A program made the translations under genes and the position numbers. 64,000 nucleotides of DNA from Craspedostauros australis (lineage: Eukaryota > Bacillariophyta > Bacillariophyceae > Mastogloiales > Achnanthaceae). Under the pieces are notes generated by a model. The model saw only the letters and a list, made by a program, of their open reading frames with translations, did not search any database and was not told where the DNA came from. How positions within the stretch are numbered: the first letter of the stretch is position 1; every line of letters begins with the position of its first letter. The DNA is taken from contig JAMXDE010000020.1 in NCBI GenBank assembly GCA_026770025.1, forward strand, positions 558,001 through 622,000. Direction: 5' to 3'. Positions 35,333 through 45,006 of this stretch are shown in pieces.

Positions 35333-36526
35333 ATGAAGTTCACCCTCTCCATCGCTGCCATGACCATGGCCTCCGCCGCCGCCTTCGCCCCATCGGCCTT
35401 CATGCCAAAGGGCCTTAACGGCGTCCCAGCCTCCACCAGCAGCCTCAACATGGCCCTTGCTGAGGGACAGACACCAATCGTCATCGGTGTCGCCGCCGAC
35501 TCTGGCTGCGGAAAGTCCACCTTCATGCGCCGTCTCACCTCCATCTTCGGAGGAGACGTCGTCGGACCACTCGGAGGCGGATTCGGAAACGGAGGATGGG
35601 AGACCAACACCCTCGTCTCCGACCTCACCACCGTCATCTGCCTCGATGACTACCACTTGAACGACCGCGGCGGCCGCAAGGTCTCCGGCCTCACCGCCCT
35701 CAACCCAGTTGAGAACAACTTCGACCTCATGTTCGAGCAGGTCCAGGCCCTCAAGGACGGAAAGACCATCGAGAAGCCAATCTACAACCACGTCAACGGA
35801 ACCCTGGACACCCCAGAGACCGTCGAGCCAACCCCAATCATCATCTTCGAGGGTCTCCACCCAATGCACGACGAGCGCGTGCTCGACCTCCTCGACTTCA
35901 CCCTCTACCTCGACATCTCCCCAGAGGTCAAGCTCAACTGGAAGATCCAGCGCGACATGGAGGAGCGCGGACACTCCCTCGAGTCCATCATGGCCTCCAT
36001 CGAGGCCCGCAAGCCAGACTTCGACGCCTTCATCGACCCACAGAAGAAGGACGCCGACATGATCATCGAGGTCCTCCCAACCGACCTCGACAAGGAGGAC
36101 AAGAAGACCCTTCGCGTCCGATGCATCCAGAAGAACGGCGTCCAGGACTTCGACCCATGCTTCCTCTTCGACCAGGGCTCCACCATCAGCTGGACCCCAT
36201 CCGCCGACAAGCTCTCCTCCCCAGCCCCAGGCATCAAGCTCGCCTACGGACCAGAGTCTTACTTCGGAAAGGACTCCCAGGTCGTTGAGATGGACGGTAC
36301 CTTCGACAACATCCAGGAACTCGTCTACGTCGAATCCGCCCTCAGCAACACCAAGACCAAGTTCTACGGAGAGCTCACCCAGGCCATGCTCGCCCTCGCC
36401 GATGCCCCAGGATCCAACAACGGAACCGGCCTCATGCAGACCCTTGCTGCGTTCGCCATCCGTGACCTGTACGAGAAGAAGGCCGCCATCGCCAAGAAGA
36501 CCGCCGAGGCCGCCGCCTCTGCCTAA
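35333..36526 (+). CDS. Phosphoribulokinase, plastid
   Basis: Calvin-cycle kinase: ribulose 5-phosphate + ATP to ribulose 1,5-bisphosphate, in the stroma. Single exon, 397 residues, with a signal peptide and AFAPSAF at residues 18-23. The P-loop GVAADSGCGKST contains Cys59. TVICLDDYH contains Cys103, so the N-terminal cysteine pair known from redox-regulated plant enzymes is present. Further family landmarks are EKPIYNHVNG, IFEGLHPMHD, KIQRDMEERGHS, RKPDFDAFIDPQK and PGSNNGTG. The C-terminal cysteine pair of plant PRK (within WIPCGRKLTC) is replaced by WTPSADKLSS, while two cysteines at 264 and 276 occur instead. Third codon positions are almost all C or G, indicating very high expression; this bias also leaves a 436-codon antisense frame open. 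Confidence 0.98.
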   Translation: MKFTLSIAAMTMASAAAFAPSAFMPKGLNGVPASTSSLNMALAEGQTPIVIGVAADSGCGKSTFMRRLTSIFGGDVVGPLGGGFGNGGWETNTLVSDLTTVICLDDYHLNDRGGRKVSGLTALNPVENNFDLMFEQVQALKDGKTIEKPIYNHVNGTLDTPETVEPTPIIIFEGLHPMHDERVLDLLDFTLYLDISPEVKLNWKIQRDMEERGHSLESIMASIEARKPDFDAFIDPQKKDADMIIEVLPTDLDKEDKKTLRVRCIQKNGVQDFDPCFLFDQGSTISWTPSADKLSSPAPGIKLAYGPESYFGKDSQVVEMDGTFDNIQELVYVESALSNTKTKFYGELTQAMLALADAPGSNNGTGLMQTLAAFAIRDLYEKKAAIAKKTAEAAASA

Positions 36527-37368
36527 TTTTGCAGCGCACCAGGCAATGAACAAAATCGACTTGACGGCAGACACTGCTCCCATCATGATATGCTACGAGT
36601 AAGTATGCTGGCCTCGCATTCTAAACTAGCAGCAACAACGGCTGCGGAACACAATCGAGATTAACTTTTAGGAACATCAGCAGTTTGCCGTCATTCAATT
36701 CAACCTCAACACATCAATGATACGTTCATGGTAGGTGAGGAAACTCCACCAATAGCATGGCCATTGCATCCGCGCGCGACTCTCGATGAGAGCGGATGAG
36801 CTATGGATGCTCCGCCGAGGCTGACAGCAAGGTGCGAGAGTGGCCAAACCGATTGAGCTTGATGAATTGCACACATTTCGGGCATCCACCAACTACACAG
36901 GGCAGTACTTCTGCCGATGCTCACAAGGCGGTGTCAGTTCCACATCTCTTTTCTTCATCATTGCTCGTTGAGGCTTCTCATCGTTCATCTTGATTGCGTT
37001 CGGGTGTCATGGGGTCTTTCTCATCTTTGCCTCTCCTGCCAACTTCAATCTCGCGCGAGGCGCGGAAGGCGCGAAGAGGAAGGAAGGAAGGCCAGACGGA
37101 AATGGATGATCGGCCATCAACGAAATTCGATGCAGAGCGATCCATCACAGAAGGTTGGTCGATTGGTTGATTGGTTGGTTGATGGATTGGTTGATAGATT
37201 TTAGTGGGTGTCTCTGCACGATCTGTGATCACAAACACAATCACAATCACAAACAATACAAGTATTCTTCGTTGCTGCATACTCGTGCTCCACGAAGATA
37301 ATACGTATCAATACAAGACGAGTAGAAACATCGCTTTGGTGATTCGTTCGTTCATTCATTCATTCACC
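36527..37368. promoter_or_regulatory. Intergenic region upstream of the hydroxylase gene
   Basis: No gene is seen. An imperfect GATTGGTT tandem fills 37153-37200, and (ATTC)n occurs at about 37348-37366, directly before the ATG at 37369. Confidence 0.5.
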
Positions 37369-38923
37369 ATGGCAAAGAGGATGCTGATGAAGGTGACCAT
37401 CAGAAGCACGCTGTGCACATTGATGTGCATGGCGATGATTGCTGCGAATGATCGGAACGTAGAGGTCTCTGCCTTTGCGCCGTATCCATGCCTACGACCA
37501 GCGACACGGATCGCTCCATCAACTGTGCTCCATGCAGGTGGCTTTGGTGGATCCGGCAAGAGCAAGGGATCTGCCTCCAAGAAGAAGAAGAAGGCCAAAC
37601 AACAGAAGAAGGGATCGAGGTTGGCAGACACGCTGGCGGACAAGCCGCGAGCATCCAAGCCATCCTCCAACATGCCGTTCGTGCGGGACGAGCAGGACAA
37701 GTTCTTGGAAGAGCTGTCGCAAAAGGCCGCCAACACCTGCATCGGCAAGGCGGTCGCCAGTTCGCCGTTGCCGCCTGATGAAATCGATACCTTCTGGCAG
37801 CTCATGCCGTCCTTGCTCAACGCGCGCTTCCCCAACATCGCCGATGCGGATCTGCGGCGCGTCGCAGGTATGCTCGAGCACACGCTGAACCCGGACAAAC
37901 CATTGGAAGATTCGATCGTCGATGATCCTCACCGACCTCACGAAGAGATCCATGCTTACATGCCAGGGTTGGGACCCACGAAGCCGTTCCATGATCCCAG
38001 CCAGCTCGAGTTCTGTCAGCTTCTGCATGACAACTACGACATTATCTGCCAGGAATACGAAGCGCTGCTGCAAGACAAGGAAGATCGGTTCCAATCCGTC
38101 ACCAGCATGAACTACGAGAGCGGATGGAAGACCCTGGTCTTGTTTTACAATGGGCATCGCATTCCCAAGTTCCCGTACCATCTCTGTCCCACGACCACCA
38201 AATTGTTGGAGACCATGCCCTTGGCCGGCCGCATCGCAGGCTTCAATCGGCAGCAGCCCAACTCCGGCATTCCCTTGCACAGTGATGGCAACAACATGTG
38301 GCTAACCTGTCAGATGGGCGTGTACGTTCCAGAAGGTACGAGGTGTTCTTGCTTGTGCAGTTTGTTTATTTGTTTGCTTGGCTACGTTCGTTTTCATTGC
38401 ATGGTGTGTTTATTCGCACTCTGCGCACTGATGTCTGTCATGGAGTATGTACGAGGAGGCATCACACGATGCGTTCTCATCTTCAAGCTGCGTGCAACCA
38501 ACGCCACACTATCTCACACTGTTCCAACTCCTTTCTCTCTCCTTCTCTGTCTGCCTGTCTCTTTCGTTCTCAACGGTCCTGATTCCATCGTATCGATTAT
38601 ACTGCTCTAAACTTCATCTGGACGCACACACGCAATGATGCACACGATGATATGGCACATCGTCAGGTGAGAAAGCATCCATCCGGGTTGGTCCCATCAC
38701 GCGGCATTGGAAGAAAGCGGAATGCTTGCTCTACGACACGACCTACGAGCATGAGACCATGAACGAACACCCAACGCAAGAGCGTGTCGTGCTGCATGTC
38801 GACTTCTTCAACACGTTGGCGATGACGCCCACCGAAATCGAAGTCATGCAGTACATCTACAGTCTGCGCGAAGAATTCCTCAAGGCTGAGGGTGTGTCGA
38901 AGGTGGGGCAGCAGATACTGTAG
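37369..38923 (+). CDS. Aspartyl/asparaginyl beta-hydroxylase-like 2OG oxygenase, plastid-type presequence
   Basis: Fe(II)/2-oxoglutarate-dependent oxygenase of the PF05118 family. Exon 1 is 37369-38335 and exon 2 38667-38923 (GTACGA...CGTCAG, phase 1), giving 407 residues. A signal peptide and VSAFAPYP (Phe36) predict plastid import. A K-rich linker follows at 70-82. The catalytic region has WKTLVLFYNGHRIPK, then GIPLHSDGNNMWLTCQMGV with H304/D306 as metal ligands. After the splice come ECLLYDTTYEHETMNEH, the signature for the co-substrate face, and ERVVLHVDFFN supplying the distal His and Arg. Similar domains modify Asp/Asn residues in EGF-like domains or act on free substrates in bacteria; the plastid substrate is unknown. 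The gene runs convergent with the UBX gene. Confidence 0.88.
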
Positions 38924-39114
38924 AGCTGGATAGGATCACAATGAGTCAAATAGAGAGCATCGCACTATACTCGTTGTATGGTACTCTTCTCAACATTCAT
39001 ATTCTTACGAATAATCTGCCACTGCATTCGAAGGTATCAGCTGTGGCATACGGTAGTTCATCTCAACAGGCCTTGCGGTTGCGCTTCTGTAACATCACTC
39101 GAACGCGGCTTTCT

Positions 39115-41169
39115 TTAGTCATCTTCATCTGCTTCATCGTCATCGTCTGCTCCTCCCTCTTTTTCTTCTTCTTCCTCCTCCTTTTTGACGGTCACTCTCA
39201 GACCAGTGTTCTTTGCGAAGCCTGCCTCCTTCAGAGTCTTGGACAGTGGAGAGGCTTCTTCCTCCTCATCCACTCCACCATCGCCGTCGCTCTTTGTCTT
39301 CTCCTCCCACCCAAATGTTAGCTTTCCATTCATGGTCGTTAACACGACGGTTTCGCGTTCCATCTCGTGCATGCCGTCCACCCAATTGAACAGCACTTCC
39401 ACCTGCGTATCCGGCGCGAAGCGACGCTTGTCCATCCGACCGTCCGCGAATCGCAGTGCCACGGTCTTACCATCGTCACCCTCGTATGGATCGGGCAAAT
39501 TCTGCTTCAGCTCCTCACGCCTCGTCGCGATCTCCAGCAGGCGTTGCTTCTCGCGCTCGGCCTGTGCCTTGCGTTCGGCCTCAGCCTCTTCTTCCCGTTG
39601 CTGACGTTCGTTGTCATTGACGATGCTTTCCTTGTATCCCTCCTTGCGTTCTCCCAAGAAGATCAGCTCCTGTCGCGACTTTTGGAGGATGTGGTACTGT
39701 TTCGCAGATCGTTTGCGCAACGCGTTGAGCCATCCTGCCATTGTGTCGACATCGGGAGGAGGAGAGCAATGATGCTGCGCCAAGACACGCGGGAAGATCT
39801 TGGCATTGGGGTCGAGCCGCTGCTTTTTGTTCTGCTTGTGTTGAGTGCAGAATAAAGATAATATCAGCAAGAAGAGGAGGTGGATTCAACAGCAGCGGTA
39901 AGGGAGTGGTTTCACAGAAGTGAGAAATGGCAACAATGGACAGATCAGAGTGGACAACTCTTGGAAACATCTTTCGCAGCACGTTGCAAATGAAGAGAGA
40001 TGGCATCACTACCACCGTGCGGGGACAGAGATGCTGCATATGCGTACCTGCGCTGGATAGACGACGGCCAGAATCGGCTTCTTACCACCCTTGTCCGAGG
40101 TTGGCTTGACCTTCATTCGTTTCATTGCTGTCACCGCCTCTGAAGACCCCGCCTTTGCGCTCCAAACGTAGTAACTTCCAGTTTCTCCCGTTTTGCGTGC
40201 CTTCTTGTTGGACATCTTGGACACCTTCTTGCTGAGGATGCTCCGAAGGGCTGCCGTGTCATCATTGGGCTTCGAAGCAGGTTTCCTGGACGGGATGAAG
40301 ACCAGGAGCATGCGCGCCTCCTTGCCTGCCTTTTCCAGCGCGTCCTGAAAATTTCCACTCAAAACTGACATTCCATCGCGCTTATCAGGCACTGCGTATG
40401 CCTTGCTGAGATACGATCCAAAGTCCTGCATCGGTTGTGCTGATGGTTGTCGCGATTGTTCCTCTTGTGGGAGGTCTTCGAATTTATCGTCATTGTCTTC
40501 ATCATCGTTGAGGGCTGGCTTCTTTGTTGCCTTCTTCTTCGCTGCCTTGGTCTTCGTCTTCTTCGTCGTCTTTTGCTTTGCTTTGCTAACATCGCTGCCG
40601 CCTTCTGAGTTTGTTATACCCGAAGCACCCGCTTCATCATCGTCATCTGGTGTGAACATTGCTTTCACCATTCGCTTCGTGACCTTCCAACATGATTCAA
40701 TCATCCTGACGACCACGCTCTGGTTGGTGTCTTCTCCATCATCTCCATCTTCTGCATCCTCATCATCATCACTTTGCAAGGCAGCCGAGAATGCTCGTTT
40801 AAGCGCCTTGAAGGTCTTGATGCTGTAAATCTGAAGCTGCGTTGCTACCAGACTCACGCTCTTGATGCCCAGCTCCGTAACCATCTCAACTGCAGTTTGG
40901 CTGCCGTCCTCTTCCTCCTCTTCTTCGCTGTCGGATTCGTCGTTCTCTGTATCATCATCATCCGTGGCACCACCTCGGGCGATCCGTTGCCACGTCGCCT
41001 TTGATGACTGCAAGTCAAACTCGCCAACAGCCGATACAGGCATGCTCGTTCGCGACGCAATCTTGAAGGCTGAAGCAGACTGTATCTGCCCATGCAGACA
41101 GCATTGCATCGTTGCAATTGCCGCCAACAGCAGCAGCAATGTGGGGCATCTTCTGTTGTTCGTCAACAT
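39115..41169 (-). CDS. UAS-UBX domain protein with signal peptide and ASAF motif (candidate SELMA/plastid factor)
   Basis: UBX domains bind Cdc48/p97; FAF-type proteins combine a thioredoxin-like UAS domain, a coiled coil and UBX. Exon 1 is 41169-40048 and exon 2 39834-39115 (GTACGC...ACACAAG, phase 0), giving 613 residues. The N-terminus is a signal peptide ending SASAFK (Phe35). Then follow acidic and lysine-rich stretches, a UAS-like region (NFQDALEKAGKEARMLLVFI to KPILAVVYPAQ), a charged coiled coil (about 440-490, E/R/Q-rich), the UBX core RFADGRMDKRRFAPDTQVEV, and a C-terminal FAKNTGLRVTVKKEE tail. Complex plastids use a symbiont-derived ERAD-like machinery (SELMA) that includes Cdc48, Ufd1 and UBX-type cofactors. 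The presequence fits that setting, although Phe at the cleavage site would favour the stroma. Confidence 0.85.
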
Positions 41170-41745
41170 GCTGTGGCTTCGTTCTTGCTGTCTCGATTGT
41201 TGCGCGTCAAGCTATCACTGTGCTGCCCCTGCTGATCCAACTTTGCTGTTGTTACTGTTGTCGGATGTTGTGGAGATGGCAGAGAATCCTTGTTGTCGTC
41301 CCTTGGACTGTTTGTCTGCACTGTCTGTTGTTGTTGTGGTGGTGGGACGTGTTGAATCAGATTGGATCCACCATTTGCTCCAGTACGACTACGAGAACAC
41401 CTTCGTTTCCACGTGGAATGGATCTTCGAAACGTGACAGACTGTCGGCAACATGGGTATCTTCACAACTCAACTCGACACCACGCAACGAATGTAGAGCA
41501 GACCACTTGCATGATACTTGCAGAGAAAGAACATTTGTAATCGGTAAATGCCTCTCTAGAAAGCATCATTCCATCGCTCCATGCCCCCTGTGGAGCACAA
41601 AGCTCATCCCTGCTTCTATCTCGAGAGAGTTTGTGGAAATGGTAATGCCATCTACACAGACACGTGATGCTTCCACACATATGATACTCAAATTGCATGC
41701 CGACTTCTCTAATTCCAACTTGGTCACTGCCACCGGCAACAACTA
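41170..41745. other. Intergenic, between two minus-strand genes
   Basis: Contains the upstream region of the UBX gene. Its plus strand is T/G-rich near 41.2-41.35 kb, that is A/C-rich on the coding strand. No gene is seen. Confidence 0.5.
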
Positions 41746-43071
41746 CTACTGCTGATAGAATGCCTCTGGAAACTGCTGCGTGGCTTCATGGAACCACCCT
41801 GCCAGGGCCGTCCTCGTGCCGTTCTTGATGGTCTCCACTTGGTGAGGCAGCATCACGGAGTCGAACACCACCAGCGACCCTCTCTTGGGCGCGATATCGT
41901 CAACGATACTTCCTTCTGGTTGCTGACCCTGCTGCCAACCACCCCGATCTTCCAACAGAACAAAGCGCTGCGCCAGCTCCTTCGACAAGAACAGAGTGGG
42001 ACCATTTCCACCGGCACCATCAGCACCACCTTCGCCACTGTTGGTGTTGATGTGCTCGGCAACGCTCTTCGCATCGTGCTGCGACCATGCCAGAATGAAG
42101 TCGGCAGGTGACACGCCTTGCAAACCATCATTCAACCACGGCCTGGTGATGTACCGTCGCTCCTCCTGCCCGTCGCCATTCCTGTCGTCGACCGCGTACA
42201 GGATGCAATGCGGCTCCTGTATGGTGCCTTCCGCGACGATCCCGATCACGGGATGCCAGCTGTCCAAGTATACAGGATGCGATTGATGATCGGTCTCTGC
42301 CAGCAGCCAACCCACCAGGAGGTTGCCATCGTGCGTCGAGTCCACGGATTTCGACAGCGATCGCTGGGGGAAGCTGCGCAGGGCGCCGCCGTTGGTTTCC
42401 AACTGCCAGTCCTCGTCGCTCAGATAGATCAACCACGACAACGATCGCCGACTCGGCAGCAGCCAGCCCTTGGCGCCCTTCAGCTCCTCATGCCGTTCGT
42501 CCATGTGCCGTGGCAGGCTGGCACCCACTTCGGATTTGGAATAGTAGCATTCGTGCGACAACGACACGTCTCCGATCGTCGGTCGGTTCAACGCCTTCTG
42601 CAACGTGAGCTGCAGATTCCGGATCAAGGTCGGAACTTCGCCGTCGTCCCTGCCCTCCAGCGCTTTGATGAACCACGGCACGACGCAGACCGTGCGATCG
42701 GTGTTGGTGAAGGATTGATTCTTCATGGAGGTGTCGGACAGGCCCTTGCGTTCGAAGCTACCGCCGCGCTCCAAATCCGAGACTTCCTGCAGAAGGGATC
42801 GGACCTGTGCTTCTGTGAGGAACGACTCATGCTGATACACCCTGCCGGAATAGATCCTTTCACGCAATTTCGGAATGTCCAGGATGCTGTGATTTGAATT
42901 CACGTTGGCGTTCACATTGGCGTTCACATTGGTGTTCACATTGGTGTTAGCATGAGCATTTGCGTTGTTGCTGTCGCCAGTAGACAAGGCCGACGCGGCT
43001 GCCAACAGCTGAACAGCGACGATCGTTGCCGTCAACCACGACCATCCATTTCTTTGTCGCTGCATCATCAT
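41746..43071 (-). CDS. Secretory 2-oxoglutarate/Fe(II) oxygenase (prolyl 4-hydroxylase-like)
   Basis: Single exon, 441 residues. A signal peptide or anchor (WLTATIVAVQLLAAASALS) directs it to the secretory pathway. Residues 37-60 are an N/A/T/V repeat encoded by a 12-base tandem. The catalytic core shows LPRHMDERH (H189, D191) in the double-stranded beta-helix, RSLSWLIYLSDEDWQLETNG, GSLVVFDSVMLPHQVETI (distal H410) and RTALAGWFHE (R420 for 2-oxoglutarate). The full H-D-H-R set is therefore present. The layout is that of P4H-type enzymes, but the substrate could be protein or a small molecule. A 90-residue insertion rich in D/S/W (about 260-350) separates the two halves of the core. Confidence 0.85.
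   Translation of the reverse strand: MMMQRQRNGWSWLTATIVAVQLLAAASALSTGDSNNANAHANTNVNTNVNANVNANVNSNHSILDIPKLRERIYSGRVYQHESFLTEAQVRSLLQEVSDLERGGSFERKGLSDTSMKNQSFTNTDRTVCVVPWFIKALEGRDDGEVPTLIRNLQLTLQKALNRPTIGDVSLSHECYYSKSEVGASLPRHMDERHEELKGAKGWLLPSRRSLSWLIYLSDEDWQLETNGGALRSFPQRSLSKSVDSTHDGNLLVGWLLAETDHQSHPVYLDSWHPVIGIVAEGTIQEPHCILYAVDDRNGDGQEERRYITRPWLNDGLQGVSPADFILAWSQHDAKSVAEHINTNSGEGGADGAGGNGPTLFLSKELAQRFVLLEDRGGWQQGQQPEGSIVDDIAPKRGSLVVFDSVMLPHQVETIKNGTRTALAGWFHEATQQFPEAFYQQ
42890..42960 (-). repeat. Twelve-base tandem repeat in coding sequence
   Basis: Imperfect units of the type GTGTTCACATTG (plus strand) encode alternating NV/NT/NA dipeptides near the N-terminus of the 2OG oxygenase. Copy number could vary between strains. 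Confidence 0.8.
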
Positions 43072-43553
43072 CGTCGTGCCTTGTTTGATCCCATGCGTCT
43101 TCTTTGTACGATGACTCGCTTGACTGGAGGAAATGCGTGCCTCCTCTCATTGAATGAGTTGTGGGGAGTGTAACACGAGCTCCGAGTCCGATCATAGTGC
43201 TGTGTTGGTTCCTATCATCTTCTGTGGCAAAAACATGAGCGGGAAACGCGTCAGCAGCAGAACCGTCTTGTTTTGGCTTCCAACGTTGTCGTCTGTCCAT
43301 GCATCCGTAAATACGCCAAAACCCATCGTGAGAGAACGTGGAAGAAAGCGCGAAGCCAACAGTGGCGTGTTTGGGAACGGCATAACAACGAAGGCGGCGA
43401 GGGAAACAACACAAACGCAACATCGCAACACAAACCCCAAAGATCGCTCGCACCTTGTCACAACACTGAAACAAGAAGAGAGAAGAGAGAAGAAGAAAAG
43501 CAATAGAAATAGCACCGACAGCAACAATAGCGACAATAGCAACAATAGCAACG
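43072..43553. promoter_or_regulatory. Divergent promoter, 2OG oxygenase / small Tim
   Basis: 480 bases between two divergent ATGs. The right part (43340-43553) is A/C- and A/G-rich, ending in AACAATAGCAAC units before the Tim ATG. Confidence 0.5.
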
Positions 43554-44156
43554 ATGGATCAGCAGCTTTCACAACTCACGCCGCAGCAGCGCCAGGCTGT
43601 CATGATGCAGGCACAGCAGGAGGCCAACCAGCGGATCATGCAGGACATGATTCAGAAGATGGTCAAGACTTGCTTCACCAAGTGCGCGGGAACATCTGTG
43701 AGTCAGCCATCTTCGACGTTCATTCTGTCGTTCATTGCACCTGGGCAGGAATGGAGAATGGTGACCTTGGCGATGGAGTCAGTGATAGCGTCAGTGGCAG
43801 CGTCAGCAACGACTATCTCAGGAAGAAGCAATCGATGGAATCCATTGCCATGCTTGGAGAAGGCACTCCCATCATGATCTGCTCATCTTCCTTCCTTGCT
43901 TGCTTCCTTCCTTCCTTTCATACTCATGACACTCGCTCACCATGTAATTCGCTCCATTCCATTCTCCATCGCATCCCATCCCATTACAAAACGACTCCCT
44001 CAATGATCATACTCTTTGCTCTACTCAAACTCGATTCCGCAGGGAGACCGATTGGACAGCCGTGAGCAATCCTGCCTGGCGTCCTGCCAAGACCAATACC
44101 TGGAGACGAGAACGCAGGTTCAGCAGGCTTTGGAACAGCGACAGAACAGCATGTAA
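43554..44156 (+). CDS. Small Tim chaperone (Tim8/Tim13-type, zf-Tim10_DDP)
   Basis: Mitochondrial intermembrane-space chaperone that escorts hydrophobic precursors. Exon 1 is 43554-43697 and exon 2 44043-44156 (GTGAGT...CCGCAG, phase 0), giving 85 residues. The twin CX3C motif is intact: C40-FTK-C44 and C59-LAS-C63, with 14 residues between the pairs. The first exon ends right after the first pair. The helix before it (MIQKMVKTCFTKC) and the one after (CQDQYLETRTQVQQALEQR) match the family. Size and spacing are closest to Tim13 or Tim8; assignment between them is uncertain. Because only 48 codons precede the intron, simple frame-based gene calling would miss the second half. Confidence 0.9.
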
Positions 44157-45006
44157 AAATGTGGCAGATGGAGGCTTGCAATCATATCCACGTGTGTTGC
44201 TTGGTGATCCAGCAGAAGAACTTGCATCTCGAACCATTGGCAAGGTGTAATGTCTCGTCATGCTTCTCTCACAGAAGCGGAATCCTCGATGATTTCTTGT
44301 GAACACAGCATGGCGTTCATGAAAGGATTGCACTGCGCAGCCAGATTATTGTTCAAAGTGGTGCATACATCAATGCAACCGTTTGCAGTGGCAGCGATGT
44401 GCACAGTCAAAACTCCATCACCACGACCTCAGTCAAGGCGACACCAACAAATACTCAAATAGAAGCTGCAAGAGAGTACTCCGTTCCGATATCCTCGTAG
44501 TCAACGTCTCTTGATCATGAGCAGCAACCGCTCGAGTCAGATGCATGAATCATTTGAGCGGAGTAGAGTAACGTGGAGTCAGGTCCACCCATCACACCAT
44601 TACCAACGCGCTGTCTGTTGCCCTTTTTTGTGTGGAGATACACGCTAATCGCTTTAGTGTAGAGCAACGTGTCGTCAAACTGTTCGACGAACTTCTCTTC
44701 CACACGACACATCGTTGGTCTCACGGACACGGTTTGTTCGTTTCGATCTTCTTTCTTTGCGTACTGCTCTCGCGAACGAGCGAACAAACGAGAAGACAAG
44801 GAAGAGAGACAAGGCAGGGAGACCTCGACCATGGCGCAACAGTGAACGGCACGAACCATCGCCCCTTGTATCTTTTTCGTCGTACAAAAACAAGGAGAGA
44901 ATGAGAAACCCTCCGAGAGAGGCGAAAACACAGCACAGCACAGCACGACTCAAGAGACAAGCAGCCACGGCAACAGCCACGGCAACAGCAACACTCGCAG
45001 TGCACC
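44157..45006. promoter_or_regulatory. Intergenic, upstream of VPS18
   Basis: No gene is seen. The plus strand becomes A/G- then A/C-rich from 44770, ending in CGGCAACAGC repeats just before the VPS18 ATG. Confidence 0.5.

Noticed and set aside
35276-36586. 436-codon open frame antisense to PRK
   Set aside because: It arises from the extreme G/C third-position bias of PRK. The translation is repetitive G/L/V/E with no family pattern.
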